Positions 52,694 through 62,100 of a stretch of 64,000 nucleotides of DNA are shown here, in pieces (within the stretch, counting starts at the first letter, position 1; each line of letters starts with the position of its first letter). The position numbers were made by a program, and so were the translations under genes. The stretch lies in assembly GCA_022574595.1 (NCBI GenBank), contig JACZRS010000001.1, positions 496,001 through 560,000 on the forward strand, given 5' to 3'. The notes under the pieces are model-generated. The model was given only the letters and a program-made list of their open reading frames with translations. It made no database searches and was not told the DNA's origin. The stretch is from Planctomycetota bacterium. Its GTDB lineage: Bacteria > Planctomycetota > Phycisphaerae > Phycisphaerales > SM1A02.

Positions 52694-55027
52694 CTACGGC
52701 CTCTGTTTCGTGAAGCGGAAGTTCCTGACTCCGTACCAGTTGAAGAGCATGGCAGAGACCCGGTTGTTGGAATCCCGCGTAAAGCGGATGGTATACCCCA
52801 TGCTGAATACATCGCACAGGAGCGGCTGCAGGCTGGCCGCTTCACGCCTTGGTCGTTTCAGCACGAGCTTGTCGTCCTGCAAGGCCACTTGATACGTGGC
52901 TTCGACCTCTTCGCTAACGTAGGTTCCCACATACGCACCCAGCTCCGTGCGCGTGGGCGTGACCGGATCAACGGGCTCGAAGAATCGGAACTTTGTGCCG
53001 CCGAACCTTTCGGCGAGCCGCGGTCTGGCTCCGGGCGTGGCGGCTTCAAAGCGAACCTCGGCCCGTGGCCGTCCGACCAACCGGAAGCGGTTCTCGCTCA
53101 GTGGCTTCATTTCCCAACGGCCATACGTCAAGAACTTGCGCAGCTTCCCCTCTTTCAAGACAATCTTTCGGATCCAGTAATTCTCCCGGTTCCAATACAG
53201 TCCCGCTTTACTGGCAAGCTCTTCCTCAGAAAGTTCAACGGTTGTTCCGTCCGTCAGATCAGAGGTAGGGTCTTTGAGTTCCTTCGCCAGGTAAATGTCG
53301 GCGACCCTGCGCACGAGCTCGCCGGGAAGCGTCGTCGTGTTGCAGAGGCAGGCGATGGAAAAACGCTGCTCGGGGAAACGGATCAAGTGGGCCCGGTAGC
53401 CGGCCTGGCTGCCGCCGTGCTCCACGATGGGCCGCCCTCGGTAGGTGGCGATGATGAGCCCGAACGCGTCGTCAGCCATCACCGTGCCGTCGTTGAGCTT
53501 GCCAGGCTGGTGGAGCTGCTCGATCAAAGCGCTGCCGCCAACGCGCCCGTCGTAGAAATTCTGGTCCCAACGTGCGAGATCTTCCACTGTAGTGAGGAGA
53601 CCGGTGTGCCCGACCGTGTCGGACGTGGGCATGCTCAGCCGGAACGTGTCGCCCTTTGTGGGAACGTATCCATAGGCCAGGTTCTTTACCACCGTGGCGC
53701 GGTCGGTGCGGAAGAATGAGTTCTTCATGCCGAGCGGCTGGAAGAGGTTGGCACTGGTGAATTCGCGAAAGGATTGGCCGCTGACACGCGTCACGATCTG
53801 CGCCAGCAGGAAGTAGTTCGTATTGGAGTATTCGTACTTCTCACCCGGTCGAAAATTCAATTCCCTTTGCCGAAACACGAGCCCGAGCACATTCTCCTCG
53901 GTGACGTGATCGAGCCCGATGCGCCAGCCGGCCAGGTCCAGCAACGCCGTTTGACTGCGCAGGCCGCTCGTGTGGTGAATCAGGTGGCGAAGAGTGATGG
54001 GGGTGCCAAAGTCCGGCAATTCGGGAATATATTTGCGCACCTCATCATCCAACGAGAGCTTGCCCTCCTGAGCCAGCAGGGCGATGGCAGCTGCAGTGAA
54101 CTGTTTGGACACAGAGGCAATGTTGAATACGGTGGAGGGCGTGATGGGCACATCATGGTCGAGATTGGCCATACCGTAGCCGCGCTTGTAAACGAGACGG
54201 CCATCTTTGATGACAGCGAGAGCGCAACCGGGAGAATCGGGCTTATCCCACCTCTCGAAAATCTTGTCCACGCGGGCGGTGATACCGACAGCCTCGGCTG
54301 CTTGTTCAATCTCTCGAGCAGGCGTTGGGCGCGGTCTTCCCAAACTAATGACCAGCGATTTCGGGAGCTCTCGATATTTACCCAAGGGCGGCAACCCGAC
54401 TTCAGCTCGACGCTCTTCGACATGTTCAAGGTCCTCGATGGGAAAGTACCTGCGTACGCCGTCAATGACGCCATACTGTGTCCCGTAAACTTGCGGCTTC
54501 CCCTCCCTGGTGCGTACGCGATCTGTCAGATACGCCACGTGGACCGCCGAGACCTCGTCGCGCTTCAGCGCCGCTTTCATCAAATCGAGACATCTGCGCT
54601 GAAACTCGGTGTCATGGTCGGCATGCATCGCCAGTAACCATGTGGCCCACGCGCCGTCCTTGCCGACCATGCTTCGTGTCGGCCAGCCGAACTCATCGAC
54701 GATCAGCTTCATCCGAGCGGTATTGCGAACGTCTATTCTTGATTCCTCTTCGAGCAACCCGGGCGTCTCACCCTCCGCGTTGATTCGCCCGCGCACGGCT
54801 TGATCTTTTTCGGCCATGGTGAGAAGCTCACTCCGGAGCGCCGAGTGCGAGCAGGGAAACGCCTCGCTATCCGAAGCAGGACGGCTCTCTCCCGCTTGCG
54901 CCGCTGTGAGTCCGGACATCACCTCGCACCCCGATTCCGTCGGCTCGTCACCGTGAGCCAAAGGTGCGAACGCCACGAGGGCGGCAACAAGAAAGACAAC
55001 CATTATTCCTTTTGCCCTAACAATCAT
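52694..55027 (-). CDS. DUF6624 / serine beta-lactamase-like fusion protein
   Basis: The 777-residue exported protein has a signal peptide (VVFLVAALVAFAPLAHGDEP) and two enzyme-like parts. Residues about 60-200 match DUF6624: LIVDEFGWPTRSMVGKDGAW, ATWLLAMHADHDTEF, YLTDRVRTREGKPQVYGTQY. Residues about 255-600 are a class C beta-lactamase/penicillin-binding fold with SxxK at 305-308 (ASVSKQ) and the tyrosine motif YSN at 400-402. A strand-rich C-terminal section follows. This group includes esterases and D-aminopeptidases; real beta-lactam cleavage is not implied. GGAGG lies eight bases before the ATG. Its signal peptide strongly resembles those of the peptidase copies in this island. Confidence 0.9.
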   Translation of the reverse strand: MIVRAKGIMVVFLVAALVAFAPLAHGDEPTESGCEVMSGLTAAQAGESRPASDSEAFPCSHSALRSELLTMAEKDQAVRGRINAEGETPGLLEEESRIDVRNTARMKLIVDEFGWPTRSMVGKDGAWATWLLAMHADHDTEFQRRCLDLMKAALKRDEVSAVHVAYLTDRVRTREGKPQVYGTQYGVIDGVRRYFPIEDLEHVEERRAEVGLPPLGKYRELPKSLVISLGRPRPTPAREIEQAAEAVGITARVDKIFERWDKPDSPGCALAVIKDGRLVYKRGYGMANLDHDVPITPSTVFNIASVSKQFTAAAIALLAQEGKLSLDDEVRKYIPELPDFGTPITLRHLIHHTSGLRSQTALLDLAGWRIGLDHVTEENVLGLVFRQRELNFRPGEKYEYSNTNYFLLAQIVTRVSGQSFREFTSANLFQPLGMKNSFFRTDRATVVKNLAYGYVPTKGDTFRLSMPTSDTVGHTGLLTTVEDLARWDQNFYDGRVGGSALIEQLHQPGKLNDGTVMADDAFGLIIATYRGRPIVEHGGSQAGYRAHLIRFPEQRFSIACLCNTTTLPGELVRRVADIYLAKELKDPTSDLTDGTTVELSEEELASKAGLYWNRENYWIRKIVLKEGKLRKFLTYGRWEMKPLSENRFRLVGRPRAEVRFEAATPGARPRLAERFGGTKFRFFEPVDPVTPTRTELGAYVGTYVSEEVEATYQVALQDDKLVLKRPRREAASLQPLLCDVFSMGYTIRFTRDSNNRVSAMLFNWYGVRNFRFTKQRP

Positions 55028-55059
55028 CCTTACTTCCTCCGTCTTCTCTCCTCCGCCCT

Positions 55060-55131
55060 TCAGTTTTCATCGTTGAACTGGGGCAGGAAGTTCTCCATCA
55101 CCCAGACTTCGTTTTGGACGCTGAACCCGGT
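55060..55131 (-). pseudogene. Short C-terminal remnant of a probable PD40-type protein
   Basis: The minus strand ends a frame with TGFSVQNEVWVMENFLPQFN then DEN and TGA (55062-55060). The EVWVMENFLP form is the typical last strand of several exported propeller proteins with PD40 repeats. The frame upstream changes at once to high-G+C, low-complexity sequence and overlaps the galK 5' region, so only about 23 codons look real. It lies 32 bases before the DUF6624 fusion gene, at the right border of the island. Confidence 0.4.
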
Positions 55132-55266
55132 GCTCAAGCCAACGCACCAGGCTGGGTCCCCTCCACCACCCGCGAGACATCCGCATCGTACCGTCAGCCG
55201 GGCCGTGGACGACCGCATCGTGCCCGCGGCATTGACAGCGGGCCAATAGATCGGTTCCCTGTGGGT

Positions 55267-56475
55267 GTGCAAGCTGGAACCGGGCAACCTGATCCGCGAA
55301 CGATTGATCGCCAACTCTCCGAGGCGGTTGAGGCGTTTACGAGTCGCTTCGGCCGGCCGCCGCGCTTCGGGGCCGCCGCGCCGGGGCGGGTCAATCTCAT
55401 CGGCGAGCACACCGACTACAACAACGGCTTCGTCCTGCCCATGGCCATCGACCGCTGGGCGATCGTCGTTGCCGATCTCACCCCCGCTAATAACTCCACC
55501 CTCTGGGCGATCGACCTCGATCAAACCGTTCAATGCGACTTCGCCGACCTGCGCTCGCCCATCGCCGGGAGCTTCGCCAACTATCTACTGGGTGTCGTCG
55601 ATCAATTCGCGAAGCGCGGCGACTCGATCCCGAATCTCGATCTAGCGCTCACGAGCACGGTGCCGATCGGGGCGGGGCTGGCCAGTAGCGCGGCGATCGA
55701 AGTGGCGACGGCGACCTTGTTGGCGGAAGTGGTGGGCGCGAAACTCGATCCGATCGAGAAGGCGTTGCTATGCCAACGAGCCGAGCACACGTTCCCGGGC
55801 ACGCCTTGCGGCATCATGGACATGCTCATCGCCACCCTCGCGCAGCCGAACCACGCGCTATTGATTGATTGTCAATCCAATACAGCCGAGCCGGTTCCTT
55901 TGCCGCCGGCCGACTCTGTAACTGTGCTGATCGCCAACACGAACGTGCACCATGACCTCGCTGCCAGCGCCTATGCGGCTCGTCGAGAAAGCTGCCGGAG
56001 CGCTGCTGCGAAGCTCGGTCTGGCCACATTACGCGAGGCATCGGCCACAATGGGGATAAGTCCGATTTTCTCGGGACGGGGGCTCACCGATCGTGAATCC
56101 CGCTGTGCCGAGCACGTCGTGTGCGAGAACGAGCGCGTGCTGTCGGCGGCGGCGGCACTGGGCCGCGGCGATCTGGAGACGGTCGGCGGGTTGATGTTCG
56201 ACAGCCATGCGTCATTGCGCGATCTGTACGATGTAAGTTGCCCGGAGCTGGACCTACTAGTTGAGGTCGCAGCTCAGATGCGCAGCGACGGCTCCGTGTT
56301 CGGGGCCCGCATGACCGGCGGCGGGTTTGGAGGTTGCGCGGTGCTCTTCTGCCGAGCCGACGCGGTCACGACCGTGTCGGATGCACTGGCCGATCGCTTC
56401 TCGTCCCGGTTCACGCGCCCCGCTACGCTGTTCACGGTCGCTGCCGTTGGCGCGTCGGGCACATTTACCCTCTGA
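55267..56475 (+). CDS. galK: Galactokinase
   Basis: The enzyme (about 402 residues from GTG 55267) phosphorylates galactose at C1 in the Leloir pathway. All GHMP-kinase motifs are present: the galactokinase signature GRVNLIGEHTDYNNGFVLPM, the ATP loop VPIGAGLASSAAIEVATATL, and the C-terminal MTGGGFGGCAVLF. The open frame reaches back to 55114, but family starts lie just before EAFTSRFGRPPRF, so a late start (GTG 55267 or 55261) is likely. No good ribosome site was seen. No other gal genes are adjacent. The gene is clearly richer in G+C than the genes left of 47 kb. Confidence 0.92.
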   Translation: MQAGTGQPDPRTIDRQLSEAVEAFTSRFGRPPRFGAAAPGRVNLIGEHTDYNNGFVLPMAIDRWAIVVADLTPANNSTLWAIDLDQTVQCDFADLRSPIAGSFANYLLGVVDQFAKRGDSIPNLDLALTSTVPIGAGLASSAAIEVATATLLAEVVGAKLDPIEKALLCQRAEHTFPGTPCGIMDMLIATLAQPNHALLIDCQSNTAEPVPLPPADSVTVLIANTNVHHDLAASAYAARRESCRSAAAKLGLATLREASATMGISPIFSGRGLTDRESRCAEHVVCENERVLSAAAALGRGDLETVGGLMFDSHASLRDLYDVSCPELDLLVEVAAQMRSDGSVFGARMTGGGFGGCAVLFCRADAVTTVSDALADRFSSRFTRPATLFTVAAVGASGTFTL

Positions 56476-56503
56476 TCAGGCATCCGGGACGAATACGCGG
56501 CGT

Positions 56504-57295
56504 TCACCCGGCGCCGTCGCCGGTTTGCTCGTACTTCTCGCGCAGTCGTCCGCCTTTGCGCGGCTCGACGCCGGTTCGTGTGCCTTCACCGGTCTGGACC
56601 TCCTCGTCGGAGGCGAACCGCGGAAGCTTCTGGGCCACCTTGCGCTTCCCGGTGAGGTTGTCGTGGATGATGCTGACCGCTTCATCAACATCGTCGGTCA
56701 AGCTGAACAGGTCGAAGTCCTCGGCCACGACGGTCTGGGCCCGCTCGCACATCGTGTGCCGCATCCAGTCCAGAAGTCCCGCCCAGAAGTCGCGGCCGAT
56801 GAGGACGACCGGAAAGGGCACAACCTTGAGGGTTTGAATCAGCGTGAGGCTCTCGAAGAACTCGTCCATCGTGCCGAAGCCGCCGGGGAAGATGACGAAT
56901 CCCTTGGCGTACTTCACGAACATCACCTTGCGGATGAAGAAGTAGCGGAAGTTCAGCTCGACGTTCTGGTAGGGGTTGGGCAACTGCTCCATTGGCAACG
57001 CGATATTCAAGCCCACCGAAGTGCCTCCGGCGTCCAGCGCTCCCTTGTTGGCGGCTTCCATAATGCCCGGCCCTCCGCCGGTGATCACGGCGAAGTCCTC
57101 GGCCACGAGTTTGGCGCCGCAGGTTACCGCGAGCTGGTAGTAGCGATCCTGCGACGGCAGGCGCGACGACCCGAACACGCTCACCGACGGCCCGAGCTGA
57201 GCGAGCGTCTCGAACGATTCGACGAACTCGCTCATGATCCGCAGCACGCGCCACGCCTCGTGCTGCAACGCTTCTTTGTGTTGCATCGTGTCCAT
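56504..57295 (-). CDS. LOG-family (lysine decarboxylase-like) nucleotide-binding protein
   Basis: The 263-residue protein has the paired motifs of the LOG family: the nucleotide loop ITGGGPGIMEAANKGALDAG and PGGFGTMDEFFESLTLIQT, with conserved Arg in RYFFIRKVMFV. LOG proteins are phosphoribohydrolases that release bases from nucleoside 5'-monophosphates (cytokinin activation in plants). In bacteria the substrates are often AMP or PpnN-like nucleotides. AGGAGG lies six bases before the ATG. The C-terminal 30 residues are charged and extra. It is convergent with galK. Confidence 0.9.
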   Translation of the reverse strand: MDTMQHKEALQHEAWRVLRIMSEFVESFETLAQLGPSVSVFGSSRLPSQDRYYQLAVTCGAKLVAEDFAVITGGGPGIMEAANKGALDAGGTSVGLNIALPMEQLPNPYQNVELNFRYFFIRKVMFVKYAKGFVIFPGGFGTMDEFFESLTLIQTLKVVPFPVVLIGRDFWAGLLDWMRHTMCERAQTVVAEDFDLFSLTDDVDEAVSIIHDNLTGKRKVAQKLPRFASDEEVQTGEGTRTGVEPRKGGRLREKYEQTGDGAG

Positions 57296-57464
57296 GTGGA
57301 GCCTCCTGAGTCTGATCGTATCGGCCAGACACCACTCGCCGGTCGGGTATCAGGGGCGACGCCGATGGGCCGCCAAGGACGTTTTTGCAATAACATGTTG
57401 TCTGCCAACGACTTACGCTGCGATATTTGAATACGGTTCCCAAAGGTGATAGACTGCGGGCAGT

Positions 57465-58877
57465 ATGGCCAAAACCCTCTCCTCCCGCCGACGCGGTTCG
57501 ACGAGCAACCGCGGCGCGGTCGAGATCATCACCTTCGCCAATGCCGTTCGGTATCTGTATGACCGGGTGGATGTCGAGCGGATGCGCGTCATCCGAGCCA
57601 ACCAGGGTCTGTTCAAGCTGGACCGGATGCGCGGGCTGTTGGCGGCGCTGGGCAACCCGCACGAGCAGCTGCGGACCGTCCACGTCGCAGGAACGCTGGG
57701 CAAAGGCTCGACCGTGGCCATGATCGCCTCGATGCTCCAGGGGTGCGGGTACGGCGTCGGGCAATACACCAGCCCTCACCTGGTGGACGTGCGAGAGCGG
57801 GTCACGATCAACGGCCAGCCCATCAGCAAGGCCGAGTTCACGGAGTCGATACGGCAGACAGCCGCCGCCGCGGCAACGCTGCCGAACGAGCCGACTTTCT
57901 TCGAGATGCTGACCGCCCTCGCCTTCAAGTACTTCGCCGAGCAGGCGGTGGACATCGCGGTCATTGAGACAGGTCTGGGCGGGCGACTCGACGCCACTAA
58001 CCTGATCCGGCCCGAGGTGAGTGTGATCACCCGGATCGACTACGACCACATGCACATTCTGGGTCGAACGCTGCCCAAGATCGCCCGGGAAAAGGCTGGC
58101 ATCTTCAAGCGCGACGTGCCCGCATTGTCAACCAAGCAGCCACCCGAGGTTGAAGAGACACTGCGAGCGGTCGCCGAGCGCGTCAAGACGCCGTTGCGGC
58201 TCATCACCAAGGACATCGAGTTCAGCTGCCGATTCGGCGGGGCGTCCGGATCGCTGGGCCCACACACGCGAATCTGTCTGTTGACCGACACGAGCCAGTT
58301 CATGCACCTGCCCGTTCCCTTGCAGGGCGAGCACCAGGCGCTCAACTGCGGTCTGGCGCTGGCGGCCATTGACGTCCTCAAGGGATCGGGATTCGAGTTC
58401 CCCGAGATTCCCTTACTCGAAGGGTTGGCCAGGACTCAGACGCCGGGACGGATGGACCTGGCCTGGCGCCAACCGCGGATCCTTTTGGACGGCGCTCATA
58501 ACCCGGCCGCGATCGGCGCATTCATGCGAAGTGCCGGCGCCTACGTGCCGTATGACTCGATGATCTGTGTCTTTGGTTGCTGTGAGGATAAGGACATCCC
58601 GGCGATGCTCGACCAATTGGCGTTGGGGGGAGACAAGGTCATCTTCACTCGGGCCAAGAACACACCACGGGCCGCCGACCCCAAGGAGCTTCACCAGCTC
58701 TTCACCGAGCGCAGCGGCAAGATGAGTCAGGTCGCCCGGACCCTTTCCGAGGCCCTGGATTTGGCCTCACGAGCCGTCGGTCGGGACGACCTGATCTGTG
58801 TGACGGGCAGCTTCTTCCTGGTTGGTGAGGCCAAGAAGTACCTCGCCGACCTGGAACGCAAGCGCCGGGCGCGATGA
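57465..58877 (+). CDS. folC: Folylpolyglutamate/dihydrofolate synthase FolC
   Basis: The 470-residue Mur-ligase-type enzyme adds glutamate to folates. Landmarks: the ATP loop TVHVAGTLGKGSTVAMIASM, the folate/glutamate motif GQYTSPHLVDVRERVTINGQ, ETGLGGRLDATNLIRPEVSV, and DYDHMHILGRTLPKIAREKA. The ATP loop has Leu where FolC normally has Asn (GTNGKGST), a substitution worth noting. The C-terminal domain includes LLDGAHNPAAIGAFM. The length is near normal with about 25 extra N-terminal residues. It is on the plus strand, divergent from the LOG gene. Confidence 0.92.
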   Translation: MAKTLSSRRRGSTSNRGAVEIITFANAVRYLYDRVDVERMRVIRANQGLFKLDRMRGLLAALGNPHEQLRTVHVAGTLGKGSTVAMIASMLQGCGYGVGQYTSPHLVDVRERVTINGQPISKAEFTESIRQTAAAAATLPNEPTFFEMLTALAFKYFAEQAVDIAVIETGLGGRLDATNLIRPEVSVITRIDYDHMHILGRTLPKIAREKAGIFKRDVPALSTKQPPEVEETLRAVAERVKTPLRLITKDIEFSCRFGGASGSLGPHTRICLLTDTSQFMHLPVPLQGEHQALNCGLALAAIDVLKGSGFEFPEIPLLEGLARTQTPGRMDLAWRQPRILLDGAHNPAAIGAFMRSAGAYVPYDSMICVFGCCEDKDIPAMLDQLALGGDKVIFTRAKNTPRAADPKELHQLFTERSGKMSQVARTLSEALDLASRAVGRDDLICVTGSFFLVGEAKKYLADLERKRRAR

Positions 58878-59098
58878 TCCCACCGGCGGTTCAAGACAAG
58901 GCAGCTTATTTGATTCACCCGAATCAGCCGATACACTTGGCAACGATGTGCGCGACGACGACCCCGCTTCGACCGCTCCTGCTTGGCCCGACCACCGGGT
59001 AGCCCGCGCGCGATCCACTGCACGTATTCACCAGCAGGGCCTCGCGTTTGCGGGCCCTTGTTGCTATTCATCCACCGCCTTTGACCGAGGCACGACGC

Positions 59099-61981
59099 AT
59101 GAACAACGCGTCAACGACCAACAAGCAACAGACGAACCCGGCCTCTGAAAGCGACCAGACGCCTCCGTATCGATACACGGGTCGCCTGGCCGGTGAGATC
59201 GAAACGCGCTGGCAGGCGTATTGGGAGCGCCGCGGCACGTTCAAGACACCGGACCCCGGCCACGATGGCTTCGATGCGTCCAAGCCCAAATATTTCTGCA
59301 TCGACATGTTCCCGTATCCATCCGGGGCGGGGCTGCATGTAGGCCATCCCGAGGGCTACACCGCCACCGACATCGTCTGCCGATTCAAGCGGCATAAAGG
59401 TTTCAACGTTTTGCACCCGATGGGGTTCGATGCGTTCGGCCTACCAGCCGAGCAATATGCGATCGAAACAGGCGTGCATCCAGCGATCACCACGCGACAA
59501 GCGATCGAAACCTTCCGTACCCAACTCAAGCGATTCGGCTTTGGCTACGACTGGTCGCGCGAGATCGCCACCATCGATGAGAACTACTACCGCTGGACGC
59601 AATGGATCTGGCTGCGCGCGTATCACGCGTGGTACGACCCCGCTCAGGACAAGGCGCGGCCGATCGAGGCGTTGACCGAAGAGTTTGCATCCAGACGTCG
59701 CAGGATTGAAATGAACCCCGATGCCTCGCTGAAAGTGGCAGGCGGGTCGTTTCAGCGAATCGCCATTCCGGAACACGGCAAGTCGTGGGAAGACTACCCG
59801 GATGATGAGCAACGTGTGATTCTGGATTCGTGGCGGTTGGCGTACCTTTCTCACCAGAGCGTCAATTGGTGTCCAAAGCTTGGAACGGTGCTCGCCAACG
59901 AAGAGGTCATCGACGGCAAATCCGAGCGCGGCCGGCACCCGGTCTATCGCAAGTCGCTGCGACAGTGGATGTTTCGCATCACCGCCTATGCCGAGCGGCT
60001 GCTGGCGGCTCTCGACGCCCTCGACTGGCCGGACTCGACACTGGCCATGCAGCGCGAATGGATCGGCCGGAGCGAAGGCGCAGAAATTCGGTTCCAGCTT
60101 CGGTTTGATACAACGAAAAACGACATTGATGTGTATACCACTCGACCGGACACCATTTTCGGAGCCACCTATATCGTGCTCGCGCCGGAACATCCACTGG
60201 TCGAGAAGATCATCAGCAATCCAGCGAATCGCAAAGACGCTGATCCCAACCAGGTTCGTGACTATGTCGAACAAGCTCGGAGCCGTTCAGACGTGGATCG
60301 AATGGCCAAGACGAAGGACAAGACCGGCGTGTTCACCGGCGGGTATGCAAGAAACCCGGCGACGAACAAGTGGATTCAGGTCTGGGTCGCCGACTATGTC
60401 TTGATGGGCTACGGCACGGGCGCGATCATGGCCGTGCCCGGCCAAGACCAGCGGGACTGGGACTTCGCCAAGGCGTTCGACCTGCCCATCGTTCGCACCG
60501 TCAAGCCGCCCACCAACTTTGACGGCGAAGCGTATCTCGGCGACGGGCCGGCCGTGAACAGTGGTTTTCTTGACGGCCTGAACGTCGCCGACGCGAAAAA
60601 GAAAACCATCGAATGGTTGGAGGAAACCAACCACGGCCGAGGCACGGTGCAGTTCAGGCTGCGCGACTGGCTGTTCAGTCGGCAGCGATATTGGGGCGAG
60701 CCGTTCCCCGTCGTACTCGACGACAACGGTAACCACTACCCCGTCATGGAATCGAAACTTCCTGTTGTGTTGCCTCAGATGACCGACTACACGCCGCAGG
60801 AAACCGACGAGCCGCGACCGCTTCTGGCCAAGGTGGCCGATTGGGTCAGCACCACCGCGGGCGACGCCGGCGTCGATCCGGCCCTTTTGCCGCCCGACAC
60901 GCCGGTGAAGCGCGAGACGAACACCATGCCCAACTGGGCCGGCTCGTGCTGGTATTACCTGCGCTACTGTGATCCCAGCAACGATGAGCGATTCACATCG
61001 CGCGAATGTGAAACGTACTGGATGGGCGAGGCCGGGGTTGATCTGTATATCGGCGGGGCTGAGCATGCGGTGCTGCATCTGCTCTATGCTCGATTCTGGC
61101 ACAAGATCCTCTACGACCTGGGCGAAGTCTCGACACCCGAGCCGTTCACCCGACTTTTTCATCAAGGCATGATCACCTCGTTTGCCTACCAGCGCAGCGA
61201 CAAAACGCTGGTGCCGATGGATAAGGTGCGCGAGACAGAGAACGACGAAGCCATCGAGATTGCCACAGGGAAACCGGTAACAAGAATCGTCGCGAAGATG
61301 TCCAAGTCGCTGCACAACGTCATCAATCCCGATGATGTAATCAACGACTACGGCGCAGACACCTTCCGGCTTTACGAGATGTACATGGGCCCGTTGGAGG
61401 CAACCAAACCGTGGAACCCGCGCGATATCGTCGGTGTATTTCGGTTCCTGCAGCGCGTGTGGCGATTGGTCGTCAATGAAGATTCGGGCGAGTTGGCCCT
61501 GGCGCATTCTTCCAACGATGAAGTCGAACGCGCGTTGCACGGCACAATCGCGAAGGTGGGCCGCGACATCGAACGCCTGGCCATGAACACCGCCATCGCT
61601 TCGATGATCGAGCTTGTCAATACCGCCACGCCCGGAGGCGGGCTCACCCGCGATCAGCTCGAACGGTTCGTGGTTGTGCTATCGCCGTTTGCGCCGCATA
61701 TTGCCGAGGAACTGTGGTCCAAGCTCGGACATGACCCGTCGTTGGCCGACGCGCCCTGGCCCGACTATGACGAGGCGATGCTCGCGACGGACGAAATCGA
61801 GCTGCCGGTGCAGATCAGGGGCAAGGTGCGGGCCAAGCTAATGATCGCTGCGGACGCCGACGCGAAGCTGACCGAGCAGCTCGTTCTCGCCGATCCGAAG
61901 GTCCAGGCCGCCTTGGGCGGGATGACGGTCCGCAAGGTCATTGTGGTGCCGGGCAAGATTGTGAACATTGTCGCGGATTGA
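59099..61981 (+). CDS. leuS: Leucyl-tRNA synthetase
   Basis: The 960-residue class I synthetase charges tRNA-Leu. Signatures are PYPSGAGLHVGHPEGYTATD (HIGH box as HVGH), the editing domain with YTTRPDTIFGATYIVLAPEH, the catalytic RYWGEPFPVVL and KMSKSLHNVINPDDV (KMSKS). It is about 90 residues longer than the usual bacterial LeuS (about 870), with an insert around residues 165-240 (SRRRRIEMNPDASLKVAGGS and onward) before the NWCPKLGTVLANEEV segment. ATG 59099 (MNNASTTNKQQ) was chosen; an in-frame ATG at 59048 adds 17 residues. The 220-base gap from folC has no gene. Confidence 0.96.
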   Translation: MNNASTTNKQQTNPASESDQTPPYRYTGRLAGEIETRWQAYWERRGTFKTPDPGHDGFDASKPKYFCIDMFPYPSGAGLHVGHPEGYTATDIVCRFKRHKGFNVLHPMGFDAFGLPAEQYAIETGVHPAITTRQAIETFRTQLKRFGFGYDWSREIATIDENYYRWTQWIWLRAYHAWYDPAQDKARPIEALTEEFASRRRRIEMNPDASLKVAGGSFQRIAIPEHGKSWEDYPDDEQRVILDSWRLAYLSHQSVNWCPKLGTVLANEEVIDGKSERGRHPVYRKSLRQWMFRITAYAERLLAALDALDWPDSTLAMQREWIGRSEGAEIRFQLRFDTTKNDIDVYTTRPDTIFGATYIVLAPEHPLVEKIISNPANRKDADPNQVRDYVEQARSRSDVDRMAKTKDKTGVFTGGYARNPATNKWIQVWVADYVLMGYGTGAIMAVPGQDQRDWDFAKAFDLPIVRTVKPPTNFDGEAYLGDGPAVNSGFLDGLNVADAKKKTIEWLEETNHGRGTVQFRLRDWLFSRQRYWGEPFPVVLDDNGNHYPVMESKLPVVLPQMTDYTPQETDEPRPLLAKVADWVSTTAGDAGVDPALLPPDTPVKRETNTMPNWAGSCWYYLRYCDPSNDERFTSRECETYWMGEAGVDLYIGGAEHAVLHLLYARFWHKILYDLGEVSTPEPFTRLFHQGMITSFAYQRSDKTLVPMDKVRETENDEAIEIATGKPVTRIVAKMSKSLHNVINPDDVINDYGADTFRLYEMYMGPLEATKPWNPRDIVGVFRFLQRVWRLVVNEDSGELALAHSSNDEVERALHGTIAKVGRDIERLAMNTAIASMIELVNTATPGGGLTRDQLERFVVVLSPFAPHIAEELWSKLGHDPSLADAPWPDYDEAMLATDEIELPVQIRGKVRAKLMIAADADAKLTEQLVLADPKVQAALGGMTVRKVIVVPGKIVNIVAD

Positions 61982-62100
61982 ACGATCGAGCCTAATCTCG
62001 ATTGACACCCAAACCGTGGGCGTCCCAGCGCCGTTCCGGGGGCGTTCCAGGGCCATGATCAGCGATTTTCTTTGGGTTTGAGGGGAACAGGGGTACACTT

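Noticed and set aside
54800-55249. Plus-strand frame across the start of the fusion gene
   Set aside because: Antisense to a well-supported gene with ribosome site and signal peptide; composition is not protein-like.
56685-58055. Long minus-strand frame of 456 codons opposite folC and LOG
   Set aside because: Antisense shadow caused by high G+C: its residues are rich in Arg, His and Gly and it lies over clear folC and LOG genes.
60287-61540. Long minus-strand frame of 417 codons opposite leuS
   Set aside because: Shadow of leuS in a high-G+C region; no motif or ribosome site.
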